A stretch of 64,000 nucleotides of DNA, taken from Blastomyces gilchristii SLH14081 (lineage: Eukaryota > Ascomycota > Eurotiomycetes > Onygenales > Ajellomycetaceae). Position numbers and translations under genes: made by a program. Below the pieces are notes generated by a model. That model did no database searches. It was not told where the DNA came from and saw nothing but the letters and a program-made list of their open reading frames with translations. Shown piece by piece: positions 34,111-44,381 of this stretch (its first letter is position 1; the number at the start of each line of letters is the position of its first letter). Location: the NCBI RefSeq assembly GCF_000003855.2, contig NW_003101682.1:931178-995177 (forward strand). Reading direction: 5' to 3'.

Positions 34111-35932
34111 TTATAATAACACTGTGTATGTCTCTGATTCCTCTACTACTCTGTGTATAACATTAATGTCATTTATTGCAAGATTGGTTGAAATGCTAAT
34201 ATAGAAATGTGTACATGTATATGTAGAGAAATTGAAGAAGAGTGCAGAACCTGCAGGACCAGAAGCCAGAGTAGGAAAGATGAAGATGAAAGAAACAGAA
34301 GAAGAAGAAGACATAGAACTGAATAAATAATGATAGAAGTCACTCAGTACTGAACACTTATAATCTGATATATGCATAATCTTCTCTGCAGAAGAGGGAG
34401 AGAAAGTGACAGAAGAAGCTTGAGAATGAAAGGAAATAGTCTCTGCAGTATTGTCATCTTCAATTAGAATGGTCTCTGACACTGAAGTAACTAAGAATTA
34501 TTGTTAGTGTATAAAAATTGAAAAATCAGAGATAAGAACAGTTACTGAATAAACACTCACTAGTCTTAAAGTTATACATGCAATTACAACACACACAAGG
34601 CTTCTCAGAAAGAGAGAGAGAGACATAGAGAAATGCAGAAAGCAGAATACAGTGTGTGAACAGCTCATTTTCATGATGACATCTCAGACAAGATGTATGA
34701 GCCTCACACCTGTGAGTGTAAAAGAGTATGACATCTGTATTCTCATTTCTGAAAACATGAATATCTTTCACCTGCATCATGAAGTCAGATGACAGATATC
34801 AGAGAATAGACTGATACAGATCTATTATCTCAAAGAAATTCATCAGAGTGAATATCTCTGTGATATTGAATTTTACAGTTGTGAAAAGCTTCTTGATATC
34901 TGTGAATATCATGACTTTGTACACAGTAAAACTCATAATGATTTTTCCTAAGAACAGGAAAATCAGTATTAGAAAGAAAAGATGAAAAAGAAAAAGACTT
35001 ATAATCTTGACACTGTTAAGAGAGAGAGTGATTCTCTGATATGAATGAATAATTGTCTCATCATGAATATTTAAAATGAATATAATAATCAGTGTCTGTG
35101 ACTGAGCCCCGGTGGCCGAATGATTAATGCGGCCACCCGGTAGCACCTTGGCGTGGGAAACCAAGGCGCGTGGGTTCGAAACGCAGGGGATACATTAAAT
35201 CTGGAACTCAAGCACCTCAGGTTTCTAATAAATACAGAGGTATACAAATCGCTTCAATGAATTGCTCTATGTTCCTGGGCTGGGAAGTTATTATTGCATG
35301 TATCTAATTGTCACTCCTTTGTATTTTCCTATGTTCTTGTTATCTTGGCATGGTCTCAACACCTGTATTTCCTCCTGTATAATCAACACTTGACCTGTAT
35401 TTAACATCACGCAAGGACTCATCATAAGCTCCGCTTGCATATGAGTATAATGGAAGAATAATAATAATAATAAAACTGAGCTTTAGATAGTTGTGTCATA
35501 CACTGTCTTCATGTAATAAATTGTTCTAGAAATCAGTAAGAAGAGTGAAAGTGTATATACTGAGAAATGTGATTTACTGAGTCTATACAATATCTTCTTG
35601 AAATGGGGAGAGCTAGTAATGAAAGCAGAGACAGCAAAACCAGGAGTAGTGAGAGTAGGGGTCACAGGAACAGGGATAGCAGAAGCGGGAGAATCAGACA
35701 CAGAGGCAGGTGTAGAAGATTGAGAGAGAGTGACAGAGAAAGAAACAGAGAGAGCAGAGAGGGACATGAGAGACCTGATTATATATGACACAGACAATTT
35801 CTTCATTATCATGTTCTTCAAGTTCTTGATCAATGATTCAACATTGAGTTCACTATCATCAGTGAATGCAGATCTGTCAATATGTGAAGATTCTATGTGA
35901 ATAAAAACAAACATCAGCATCTGTGTCCACAC
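34111..35932 (-). pseudogene. antisense open frames in the gypsy-1 tail
   Basis: Between integrase and 3' LTR, where gypsy elements usually have little, the minus strand holds four fairly long open frames: 35932-35483 (149 aa, with a P/S/T-rich middle S-Q-S-S-T-P-A-S-V-S-D-S-P), 35164-34799, 34780-34526 (Cys/His-rich: H-R-C-E-A-H-T-S-C-L-R-C-H-H, then C-V-C-C-N-C) and 34482-34111 (Ser-rich). The SINE at 35106 lies between the first two. I do not recognise a family. It may be a captured gene or an element-encoded antisense ORF, broken by mutation. Coding is inferred from length and composition only. Confidence 0.35.
35106..35474 (+). mobile_element. SINE with tRNA-like head and LINE-like 3' end
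   Basis: About 370 bases. Head: TGGCCGAATGAT (A box, 35113-35124) and GGTTCGAAACG (B box, 35173-35183), with a hairpin CCTTGG/CCAAGG between them as in long-variable-arm tRNAs. An unrelated GC-normal body follows. The 3' end TATAATGGAAGAATAATAAT nearly equals the LINE 3' end TATAATTGAAGAATAATAAT. Flanking repeats actga(gc) at 35101 and 35475 are a short target duplication. Transcription would be by RNA polymerase III, and mobilisation by the LINE. Confidence 0.75.
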
Positions 35933-35989
35933 AAAATTGTGTCAGAAAACATGATCAGAAACCCGCTGAGAAGGAAATGAAAACAGTCA

Positions 35990-36453
35990 AGAGTGTATAA
36001 GAAGATGAAGAAGATGTGTCATTCATAATAATATGTTCTGATAATTATTAGAAGATCAATAAGTTCTGATCATATTTCACAATGTGTTACACTTACTGCT
36101 AATGAACTGTCTGATATGAACACTACAATGACACTTGTTATGAGAACAGAGAGTCATTGCCAGAAATATATATAATGTGATAGATGAACAGATAGAAAGA
36201 GTTAAATAGAAGAAGAAGTAGAAATCTTGAATGAGATAATGATATTTAATGATGATGATGATGAAGAAGATAATTAGAGAATGAGAAAAGTTAGTGAATA
36301 AGTGATGTAATATAGTGAAAGTTTCTTTATAAGAGTGTACACAGAATGCTAGCTGAATCAGAGATAGATTACATGATCATGAAATGCTAGTGATGAGCTA
36401 ATCTGCATGAAGCTAGGGTGTATAACATGGTCATGTGAGCATGACTGAATCCA
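35990..36453. other. gypsy-1 tail before the polypurine tract
   Basis: AT-rich, partly purine-rich DNA with short GAT/GAA repeats (about 36240-36275). No gene seen. Confidence 0.4.
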
Positions 36454-36464
36454 GTGAGAGAGGA
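36454..36464 (+). promoter_or_regulatory. gypsy-1 polypurine tract
   Basis: GTGAGAGAGGA directly before the 3' LTR. This is the expected primer site for plus-strand DNA synthesis. Confidence 0.6.
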
Positions 36465-36640
36465 TGTGGTTCAAAAGAATGTACAACTGTCAGATAATAA
36501 TGCAGCCGCTTCTGAACTTATGTATGAATGTAAAGAGAGCCATAGCAGTCACTAATTAATTTAGTGTACAATATTACAATATATAAGAAGCCGGCGTACG
36601 CCTGTAATTGTACACTGGCTTAAGCAACCTTTGAATCACA
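36465..36640 (+). repeat. gypsy-1 3' LTR
   Basis: 176 bp, TGTGGTTCAA...TTGAATCACA. It keeps CpG in its right half (CCGGCGTACGCC), where the 5' LTR has lost them, and has lost those of the left half. The gcag duplication follows at 36641. Confidence 0.85.
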
Positions 36641-36644
36641 GCAG

Positions 36645-38861
36645 ATTGATCTGACTGAGAGAAAGCAGTAGAAATCCTTCTCTGAGAAGACAGTAGAGAG
36701 AGATTTTAAGATGATTATTATCTCAGATAAGAAGAAGAAGAAGAAGAATGAGAATGAGAAACAAATTATAAAGAATAATAAGAAGAATAAGAAAGAGAAG
36801 AAAGATAATAAGTAGAAAAAGTTTTTTTCTTTTTATATTAATTAGTTATAAGTTTGTAACTATTAGTTAATAATTGAAATTAATTTTAAGTTTTTAAAAA
36901 TTATTGTATAAGTTATAATCAATTATCAATATCAGGAATAATATATATATATATATTCAACTATTATATCACTATAATGTATAAGTATTAACATTGTTTC
37001 AATATTAATATTCACAATATTAATATATTTTTAATGATATTATTTAATAATGTAATTTGATAACACTCTCTTTTATAATATTAATATATTTCAAGAAATA
37101 TGATAGAGATTAAGTAAGATTATTTATTTACTTTTATACATCAATGATATTCAATCTGAGTTAGTATTAAAATTATAACTAAGCTAAGAAAGAAGAGTAT
37201 TTTCTCTTATATTAATTCTTCTTACACACATCAGTGATCAGTTATTGAAAATAAATTATTATCTTTCTTAAATTATTATCATATCTTCTGAATTCACTTC
37301 TTTCACTTCTTTTACTTCTATTGAAGATTCATAAACTCTTCAAGAAATCACTGTAAATTATAAAGTCTATATTATTTATAATTCAATACAGAATGCTCTC
37401 TTTCAATTATAATAAATAACTACTTCATTCTTCACATCTGATTTCAGATCATGAAATTTATAAAAAACTCTATATAAATACTGAGATGAACTATGAAATA
37501 ATTATTAATAGATTGTATTATAAATTACTGAAGAGTCATCTCTCTGATATAATCACTGTAACTTCATTCAGAAATATTCATTATAAACTAATTATAACTC
37601 TGAAGAAATTTGCTGACATCTGAAGTTATCAGAATGCAGATAATAAAAGAAAAATAATCAGAAAATTACTACTAAGCTGATAAGTTACTCTATCAGATAA
37701 TGATTTTTAATAATACTAACTTTCTAATTTGAAGAAAATCATGTAAAAATAATCATATATCAGTACTCTGATTTCATAACTCTCATCTGATAACTTCTGT
37801 GAATAATTACTTTAAATATATATATCTCTGAATCTTTCTCTTTAATTAATTGAAAACTCAGAATTCTGAACACTTCTTTAAATACTTAATTTAAATCTTC
37901 ATATTTCACATTGAGTCTGTCTTCAGTTCAATCTTGAGATACACTATAAAGTTAATATATAATATCTAGAATCAGAGTTGAATAATTATTGAAGAGTATC
38001 TCTTACAATGAATATATAAACTAGTACAAACAATCTTATATTTATAAGAGTTATATGTTATTATATTGATAAGAACTGAACTTATTAAGAGATATTAATT
38101 GAATTTAAATCATTGATCAGTAGTCATACTGAGAATTATATAGTAGAAATATTAATAACTGTGATTAAAAATGACTATTATAATATTAGTCTCAGTCATC
38201 TTATATTTATAACTGATAATACTGTGAATAACTATACTATAATGAACAGCTTGAAGTAAAAATTGACTTTGCATTTCTGAAATAATAAATAAGGTCATAT
38301 TCTCTGCATTACTTATATAATTTAACTTATAATATAAACACTAATAAAGAATCTTAACATTGAGATGAAGAATAATAAGATAACTGATTCTTAAGATGAG
38401 AATGAGATGAAAGTGATTACTCAAGTAACTTTTATATTTACTTTAAAAAGATAATATTTTTTGATAACACTTTTTAATATTACTTTTTGATAATACTTTT
38501 TAATAATACTACTGTTAATTTTGAATAGATTGACTAATAATTTAAATATCACAGATTTAAAACATTACTAATATAATTTATATCTTCTCTAAATAATAAT
38601 AATAATTTTATAATGTTTAATAAATAAATAAATCAGTTACATCACTGAATATGATACAGAATATTAGAATATAGTGAAGTTTAATATATAAGATAACTGT
38701 TCAGACTCTTCAATTATATCAGATAATTAATTATTAAGTGTAACACTCTGATTGAGAAAAGATTCAGATATTGAAACTTTCTGATATGAAGTGAACTCAG
38801 TGAAAATATATGATTGATTCACTGTTTCAGTTTTATAAGATAATAAAGACAGTCTTAATCA
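36645..38861 (+). pseudogene. hAT: end of unknown frame, then transposase part 1
   Basis: 36645-36812 continues the unknown frame cut at 27939 and ends in a lysine-rich tail (K-K-K-K-K-N-E-N-E-K-Q) at a TAG. From about 37300 the sequence is a direct copy of 520-2090 and encodes the N-terminal and middle part of the hAT transposase, including the counterpart of the D-N-x-x-N...M-M-x-S-L region near 38230. Differences from the left copy are mostly CA/TA and TG/TA transitions. The part is cut at 38861 by chimera B. Confidence 0.55.
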
Positions 38862-39517
38862 GCCAGCGTGGCCCAGTTGATAAGACTGGGCTGAGCCTAA
38901 TTAGTAAGGCTTGGTGCGGGGTAGAACTCTCTACTGCAAGCCAAGCCACTAGTTAAGTGAGATCCTGCGAACACCCATCAGGGCCGGCATGGGATGCCAA
39001 TGTCTCACTATTCTACTGTACACCCATCAAGGTTCTAATGATATAGAGTCAAGCCTAATGTAGTGGTTATACACTACTTAAGCAAGTCCCTAACTAGGGC
39101 CGTCATCGGAGCCTAGCTCCCCCCCAAATACAGAGAATGATTTTGAAAACCACTCAACTAGCAGGCCTAGACACGCATCTAGGCCCTAGACAGGGCACCC
39201 TGATAGGCTAGTGCCTGCAAGCTCACTGCCAACCCCTAATACTGGCAGGGAGGACTGCAGTCATCAAGCCTATGGTTAGTCCCTAACACGGGGCGAGGCC
39301 ATGACAGCTGATTGGTAGGCCTATGAGCATCTAATGAGGCCGAGATCAGCAACCGGAAGCTTGGTGTGTACACCACCAAGTGGGTGGTGGCAGCCACTAA
39401 CTAACGCCCCTGGAAATTAGTGACTGGCCCGAGAGGACGGACGCGGTGATCAGTTAATTATAGAGGGTTAAATGTAATTAGCTTAAGGTGCATCCTGCGG
39501 GTGGCTAGCACCCGTAG
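38862..39517 (+). ncRNA. GC-rich tRNA-headed RNA family, copy B
   Basis: Homologous to 6495-7239 (reverse strand there). The A box is intact apart from one change (GTTGATAAG for GTTGGTAAG). The T-arm and B box are missing because of the 92-base gap. Scattered C/T and G/A differences from copy A show mild mutation. I recognise no open frame. Confidence 0.55.
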
Positions 39518-41109
39518 ATCACATTCAACAAAGAACTGTCAAGGCAGAAAGACTATTGAACAACATAATCAGACTATCAAATACAGAGAGAGGTCTATCC
39601 TTCCAGGCTATGAGACAGTTATATATAGCCTGTATTACATCAGTAGCTGATTATGAAGTTTAAGTTTGATGAAATAATCAAGAGAATTTCACTGAACTCT
39701 TTCAAAGTCTGTAAAACAGAGTCTTGAGAAGAATTCTGAGAGCATTCAAATCATCTTCTATTAAAGCAATGAAAATTGAAGCTTCAATTTCTTCTTCTGC
39801 TATTAGATTTGAAAAGACCTGTATGAACTATGCTCTGAGAGTTGTAAAGATGAGCTTAAATCATATAATCAGAGAAAGAGTCTCTTCTTCATTTTCATCA
39901 ATTAACTCTGAAAATGAACTGAATTAAAATAGATTTCTTGATTGAAATGAAAATAATTCTTCAAAGAAAATGTCTTCTTAACTGTACAGACTATACTCTC
40001 TGATTAAAAATCAATTTTTCTCTTTAAATCTTGAAAAAGTTGATCATGAGAAGCTATCTCTCTGAAGAGAAAAGCTTGAATCTCTTATAGACTTATAAAT
40101 AAATGAACTATCAAAAGAGAAAGAATATGAACAGTATTTGAAGAGAATTTCTACAATCAATATAAAAGACTCTATTCTGATTTATTCAGATGACTTAAAA
40201 AATGAGAACTTGAATAGATTAGATGCAGACATTGCTTATACTGAAGATAATATTAATTTTATCTCAGATTTCTGAAATCTAGACTCTGAATATGAAGTCT
40301 TTGATGCTGAACTATTTATAATAGTGAAAGCTTTCAAACTCATTGAAATAAAATCTTATAAAAGAGAAAATTGTTTAAAAGAGATATGAATATTCTCTGA
40401 TAGTCAAGCTGCTTTAAAAAGACTTAGAAATAGTCAGATTTATAATAATCAAATGAATCTTGAACTGATCTTAAACTCTGTTTTGAAAATTCAAAAGAGA
40501 AGAATATCAAAGCTGATAATTTATCTGCACTGAGTTCCTGCTCATATGAATATTCATGATAATGAATTGACTGATTCAGCTGTAAAAAAGAGTGCAGAAT
40601 TAAGCAGATCTATTCAAAAAATTATGTTCTGATCTTTTATAAGAAGAAAAATAAAAGAATCTTGTTTAGACAAGTGAAATGAAAGCTGGCAGAAATAAAA
40701 GAAGAGTATACATTATTCAAGATTTGAAACAAAACCCAAGTGAAAATCTTATTCAATTAAATGTAAAAAGAAAATATTCTCATCTATAATACAGCTAAAA
40801 CTAGGATATGACTATTTCAAATCTTATATACAAAGATTTGATGATAGATTTGACTTAATAGAATGCTCATTCTGCAATACAAATGAGAATTCTGAGTATA
40901 TTATAATGCACTGTGTATTATACAATAGTCTCAGAGCCAGATTGAAAGAGAAGTATAATCTAAATCAATTAAATATAAGATTCTTATTCTCAACTGAGAC
41001 AGGAATTAAATACTTAATAGACTTTCTATCAGAAACTCAAGCAGTTATAAGAAAATGGCTAAATTCAGAATTATCTGAATATGAAGAGAAGGAAATCAAT
41101 CAGATATAG
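39518..41109 (+). pseudogene. LINE ORF2 3' part (end of RT, RNase H, C-terminus)
   Basis: Encodes the region after the RT core: A-M-R-Q-L-Y-I-A-C-I-T-S (about 39610), an open piece at 39724-39927, RNase H with I-Y-S-D-D near 40180, S-D-S-Q-A-A-L-K near 40400 and the V-P-A-H-M-N-I-H-D-N-E-L box near 40540. The C-terminal C-S-F-C-N-T-N-E-N...M-H-C motif is at 40866-40915, with the stop at 41107-41109. The least mutated of the LINE 3' parts, yet TGA still replaces TGG at several sites. Confidence 0.7.
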
Positions 41110-41417
41110 TCTGTTAAAACAGCTATACACTCTCTTTTAATAATTTGTTTTGTTATAGTCTCTCTTTACTTTATCTTTTTCTTTATCTTTTTCTTTCAAT
41201 TTCTTTCTATCTATCTGTTTAATGTGTCTATCTTTGAGACTGTGTTCTTTTTCTCTTTTCTTTTATCATGATATTGTCAAATGATTTCAAAGTATCAAAA
41301 GATGTTAAAACACTGCAATTTGTAAACAGTTTTTGTATTCTGGGCTGGAATTTTCTGATTTTGCATATCTGAAATTGATGAATGTATAATAGTTAACTTT
41401 ACAGACATAGAAAAAAC

Positions 41418-41439
41418 CCTGAGAACTAAAGTTCTCAGG
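41418..41439 (+). other. LINE 3' UTR hairpin
   Basis: CCTGAGAAC, loop TAAA, GTTCTCAGG: a nine-pair perfect stem about 50 bases before the tail. It is present in all LINE copies (near 4917, 10540, 13580, 47485), with some bases changed. In stringent LINEs a 3' hairpin is what the RT recognises, so this is a candidate recognition site. Confidence 0.6.
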
Positions 41440-41506
41440 TAGATGTCATAGTCTCTGACTGTATACATCTATAATTGAAGAATAATAATAATAACAGTCT
41501 TAATCA

Positions 41507-42340
41507 CTTATATATTAATACTGCAGTCAGTCTGATAAGTGTATAACAGTTTATTTACTTATCTTGAGAAGCAGTTGAATCACTTAAAAAGAAATTTAGT
41601 CTGAGATAATACTATAGTACAGACTATTATTACTGTAAGAGATAAACTGGTATATTACTACAGAAAAACTGAATAATCTTTTACAGAGTACTATACTATA
41701 GCAGCTCTACTAGATCTCTTCTATTAAGTTAATATTTACACTTCTCAAGATTGAATAGAGAAGAAATGAGACTTGTATATTAAATTACTGAGACTACTAT
41801 AATATCAACTATCACAGATTTGAATGAGCAGATATTAAAGATATAAAAACAGTGAAATACAATTCTCTAATAAGTAACAATCTTTGATAATACTTCATAT
41901 CACATAGAACTATAATACTAACTTTGAAACAGAACTTATATACATTGATTGCAATCAAAAATCAGATAAAACTACATACTTATAAAACTGAATTTGACTG
42001 CTATCTTCAAGATGATTTAATAAATTTACATGTTAAATCAATTCTAGAGTTATAAAAAATTGTTGAGAGTACATATTCAACTGTTACACTAATAATATAT
42101 AATATTCTGATAATTTCATTAACAGAGGTGAGAATGAAGTAAAAGTTCAACTCAAGCTGAGATATTTATCACTATCACTGAAGACAATTACAAGAAGAAA
42201 CAATCAAGACACTTATAATTATAAAACATGAAATTATCAGATAGTTTAATATCTGTATATCAGAGAAGTGTAGTTTTCATGAGAAAGTAAAGAATAAACT
42301 TATACAAGAATGTATTTAGTTATTTCATGAGTATTATCAA
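41507..42340 (+). pseudogene. hAT transposase, part 2
   Basis: Continues the frame family after chimera B. Y-Y-R-K-T-E-(W)-S-F-T-E-Y-Y-T-I-A-A-L-L-D lies near 41655-41720. The C-terminal dimerisation-like segment (S-T-Y-S-T-V-T-L-I-I-Y-N-I-L-I-I, L-T-E-V-R-M-K) is near 42070-42140. It matches 2090-2930. Stops are frequent. Confidence 0.6.
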
Positions 42341-42567
42341 TAATTGTTATTAAATTCTGATTATATAAGTAATCACTGAATGAACTGAATGAGACTGAAT
42401 TTAATCTTCAGTCTCAGTCTCATTCTGATTTTGAAAGAATGATCATCTTTCACAGTTTATTCTGAGAAATTACTCTTATTTCACTGTTCTTGAATTAAAT
42501 CTGGTCATTTTTCACATCATTTCTCTCAGAAATGATTCATTTTCAGATTTTTTTGAGGCTTGGTTCC

Positions 42568-42896
42568 TGTGGCGGGCTGCGCCCGATCAATTATATACAC
42601 TATTCCGTTACACTTCATAGATTCTTCTGCTTCACTTCATAGATTCTTTCACTTCACTCTTGAACATGTATGCTCTGATTGTAAGCCATTCTTGATCACT
42701 GATTCTCAGCTGTTATAAATGTGTATAGATTCTTTCACTCTGAAGCTTCACTGCATACATCATCACATACATGTATAAATATTCACTCTGATCACTGATT
42801 TCTACACTTTCTCTTTCTTTTCTTCTCTAATGTTTTTCTCTTTGTTATATAAGATTCATAATACTATATCAATCTATTCAGTGTAGGCCTCTTACA
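42568..42896 (+). repeat. gypsy-2 5' LTR
   Basis: 329 bp, TGTGGCGGGCTGCGCCCGAT...GGCCTCTTACA. The same LTR family occurs at 57396, 59328, 60800 and 61061. A TTATATAAG box near 42845 is the probable promoter. Confidence 0.85.
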
Positions 42897-43329
42897 CTAG
42901 AAAAACATTTATTATCTTCTTATTAGAAATGATTATTCATGCATTGTCTTCTCATTACAAACAATTATTCATTGAGAGATATTCAAACACATAATAACAT
43001 ATAAGAAAGAGAAACAATCAGTTAAAGTGAACACTGAGTTCTCAGATAGAAGCTTGCTTATCAGTCACTCTGGCCCTGCAATAAGATCTTATAAGAAGAA
43101 TGTCAGTGAAAGACCTGAGAGTTCTGACCTCAGATGTATGAGATATTCATACAATTACACATTCAATGATTGATATAATCATGTCTAACAATAATATAAA
43201 ACTCTTGAACATGAGTATAGATGTGATGTCACAGTGACTCTGAGTAATGTTGAAATTACAATAACAATAAATAGCTGATATGCATGCAACTCAACAACTT
43301 CAATATGAAGAGATTCAATGATTAACTCA
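42897..43329 (+). other. gypsy-2 leader
   Basis: Non-coding AT-rich leader. I could not identify a primer site after the LTR (next bases CTAGAAAAAC). Confidence 0.4.
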
Positions 43330-44381
43330 TGCAATTTCAACATCTACAGAATTGAATATAAAAGCACTGAAGAAATACTTAGATATCTCTGTATATTTCA
43401 ATACTTTTAATCTCACTCTCTACTGATCATGAAGAATGAAAATGCTTATGAAACTGAGTATAGATGAAGATATCATTGATTTGTTAATCAATCAAGATTG
43501 ATATATCAATGAATGATTGAAGAATTGTATGAAACAGAAGTTTCATTCATGAATGAAAGCATGTGAATCAGTGTTGTAAACACCTGATAATATCATCAAA
43601 TATCTTAATATTCTGTTTCAAGACACTGTCATGCAATAGAAAGTATTAGATTGATTACAGAGTATCTGACAAAGAAACACTTCTCTTACAACATTTATCT
43701 CTGACTTCAACATCAAGATTCTAGAAGCAGATTATCAATCTTAAGAGAATTGAATGAAGATTAGCATGCTTAAGAAGATATTGACTTTCAAACTCTTACA
43801 GATTCTTATAAGTGTAGATGAAGATCAGACTTATGAAGACTTCTGCACACAGCTTCAGACATTGAATGATCATCTTATCAAGCTTAAGAGTATACAGAAC
43901 AGTGATAGAAGATATTATATTTCAGTCACTTATACATCTACACTGAAGAATAACAACAATGATGTAGATGCTATGAACTGAGTAGACTTAAATATCTATA
44001 TATAAGCAAGAGTCTCTGCTGTCTAAACAGGCTTTCAAGTTTCTGAAATCACTTCTGAAGAAGTCACTGATCAACATCAATATAAAGTATACATCAACTG
44101 TAACTGATCAGAACACATTGCTTTCAACTGCTAATTACTCTATGTGTCTTTACACTTAAGAGAAAGATCAGTGTCTTCTCATTTGATGAATGAATCAGTA
44201 TCTGTCTGCATCAATCACATTATATTAGAGAAAGATTTAGAAGATAACTATAAAAATGTCTCAGTGAAACAGAGAAAAGATTAGCTTCTATTCAAATTCA
44301 TAAACAGAAGCTTGAAGAGGTCAGATGACAACAATTTAAAGAGAAAATGATAATGAATTTAATTTTTGTATCTACTGTGAT
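43330..44381 (+). pseudogene. gypsy-2 gag
   Basis: The frame runs through L-M-Q-F-Q-H or, better, A-L-K-K-Y-L-D-I-S-V-Y-F-N near 43365. It holds an open segment at 43754-43981 (M-K-I-S-M-L-K-K-I-L-T-F-K-L) and a zinc knuckle near 44085-44130 (V-Y-I-N-C-N-(W)-S-E-H-I-A-F-N-C). A charged tail (Q-K-L-E-E-V-R-(W)-Q-Q-F-K-E-K) ends in the hAT insertion at 44382. Stops at W and Q codons. Family role: particle protein. Confidence 0.6.

Larger units (their letters stand above)
27940..36640 (+). mobile_element. gypsy-1, complete Ty3/gypsy retrotransposon
   Basis: An 8701-bp element between two 176-bp LTRs, flanked by a 4-bp duplication gcag (27936-27939 and 36641-36644). Order: LTR, primer site, gag, protease, RT, RNase H, integrase, then a 2.5-kb tail with antisense open frames and a SINE, polypurine tract, LTR. 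The order RT before integrase defines Ty3/gypsy. The two LTRs differ by 24 transitions and no transversions in my hand alignment. Confidence 0.85.
38862..41493 (+). mobile_element. LINE chimera B: tRNA-like head joined to LINE 3' part
   Basis: Head 38862-39517, LINE part 39518-41493, with AAT-repeat tail. A perfect 13-bp target duplication, acagtcttaatca, lies at 38849-38861 and 41494-41506. The head begins GCCAGCGTGG and ends CCCGTAG exactly as in chimera A, but the LINE part starts about 330 bases further upstream in the LINE. The head lacks about 92 bases present in A (equivalent to 7121-7212), so the B box is gone. Confidence 0.85.

Noticed and set aside
35603..35788. An Arg/Ser-rich plus-strand protein
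   Set aside because: It is the opposite strand of the P/S/T-rich antisense frame and consists of simple repeats.
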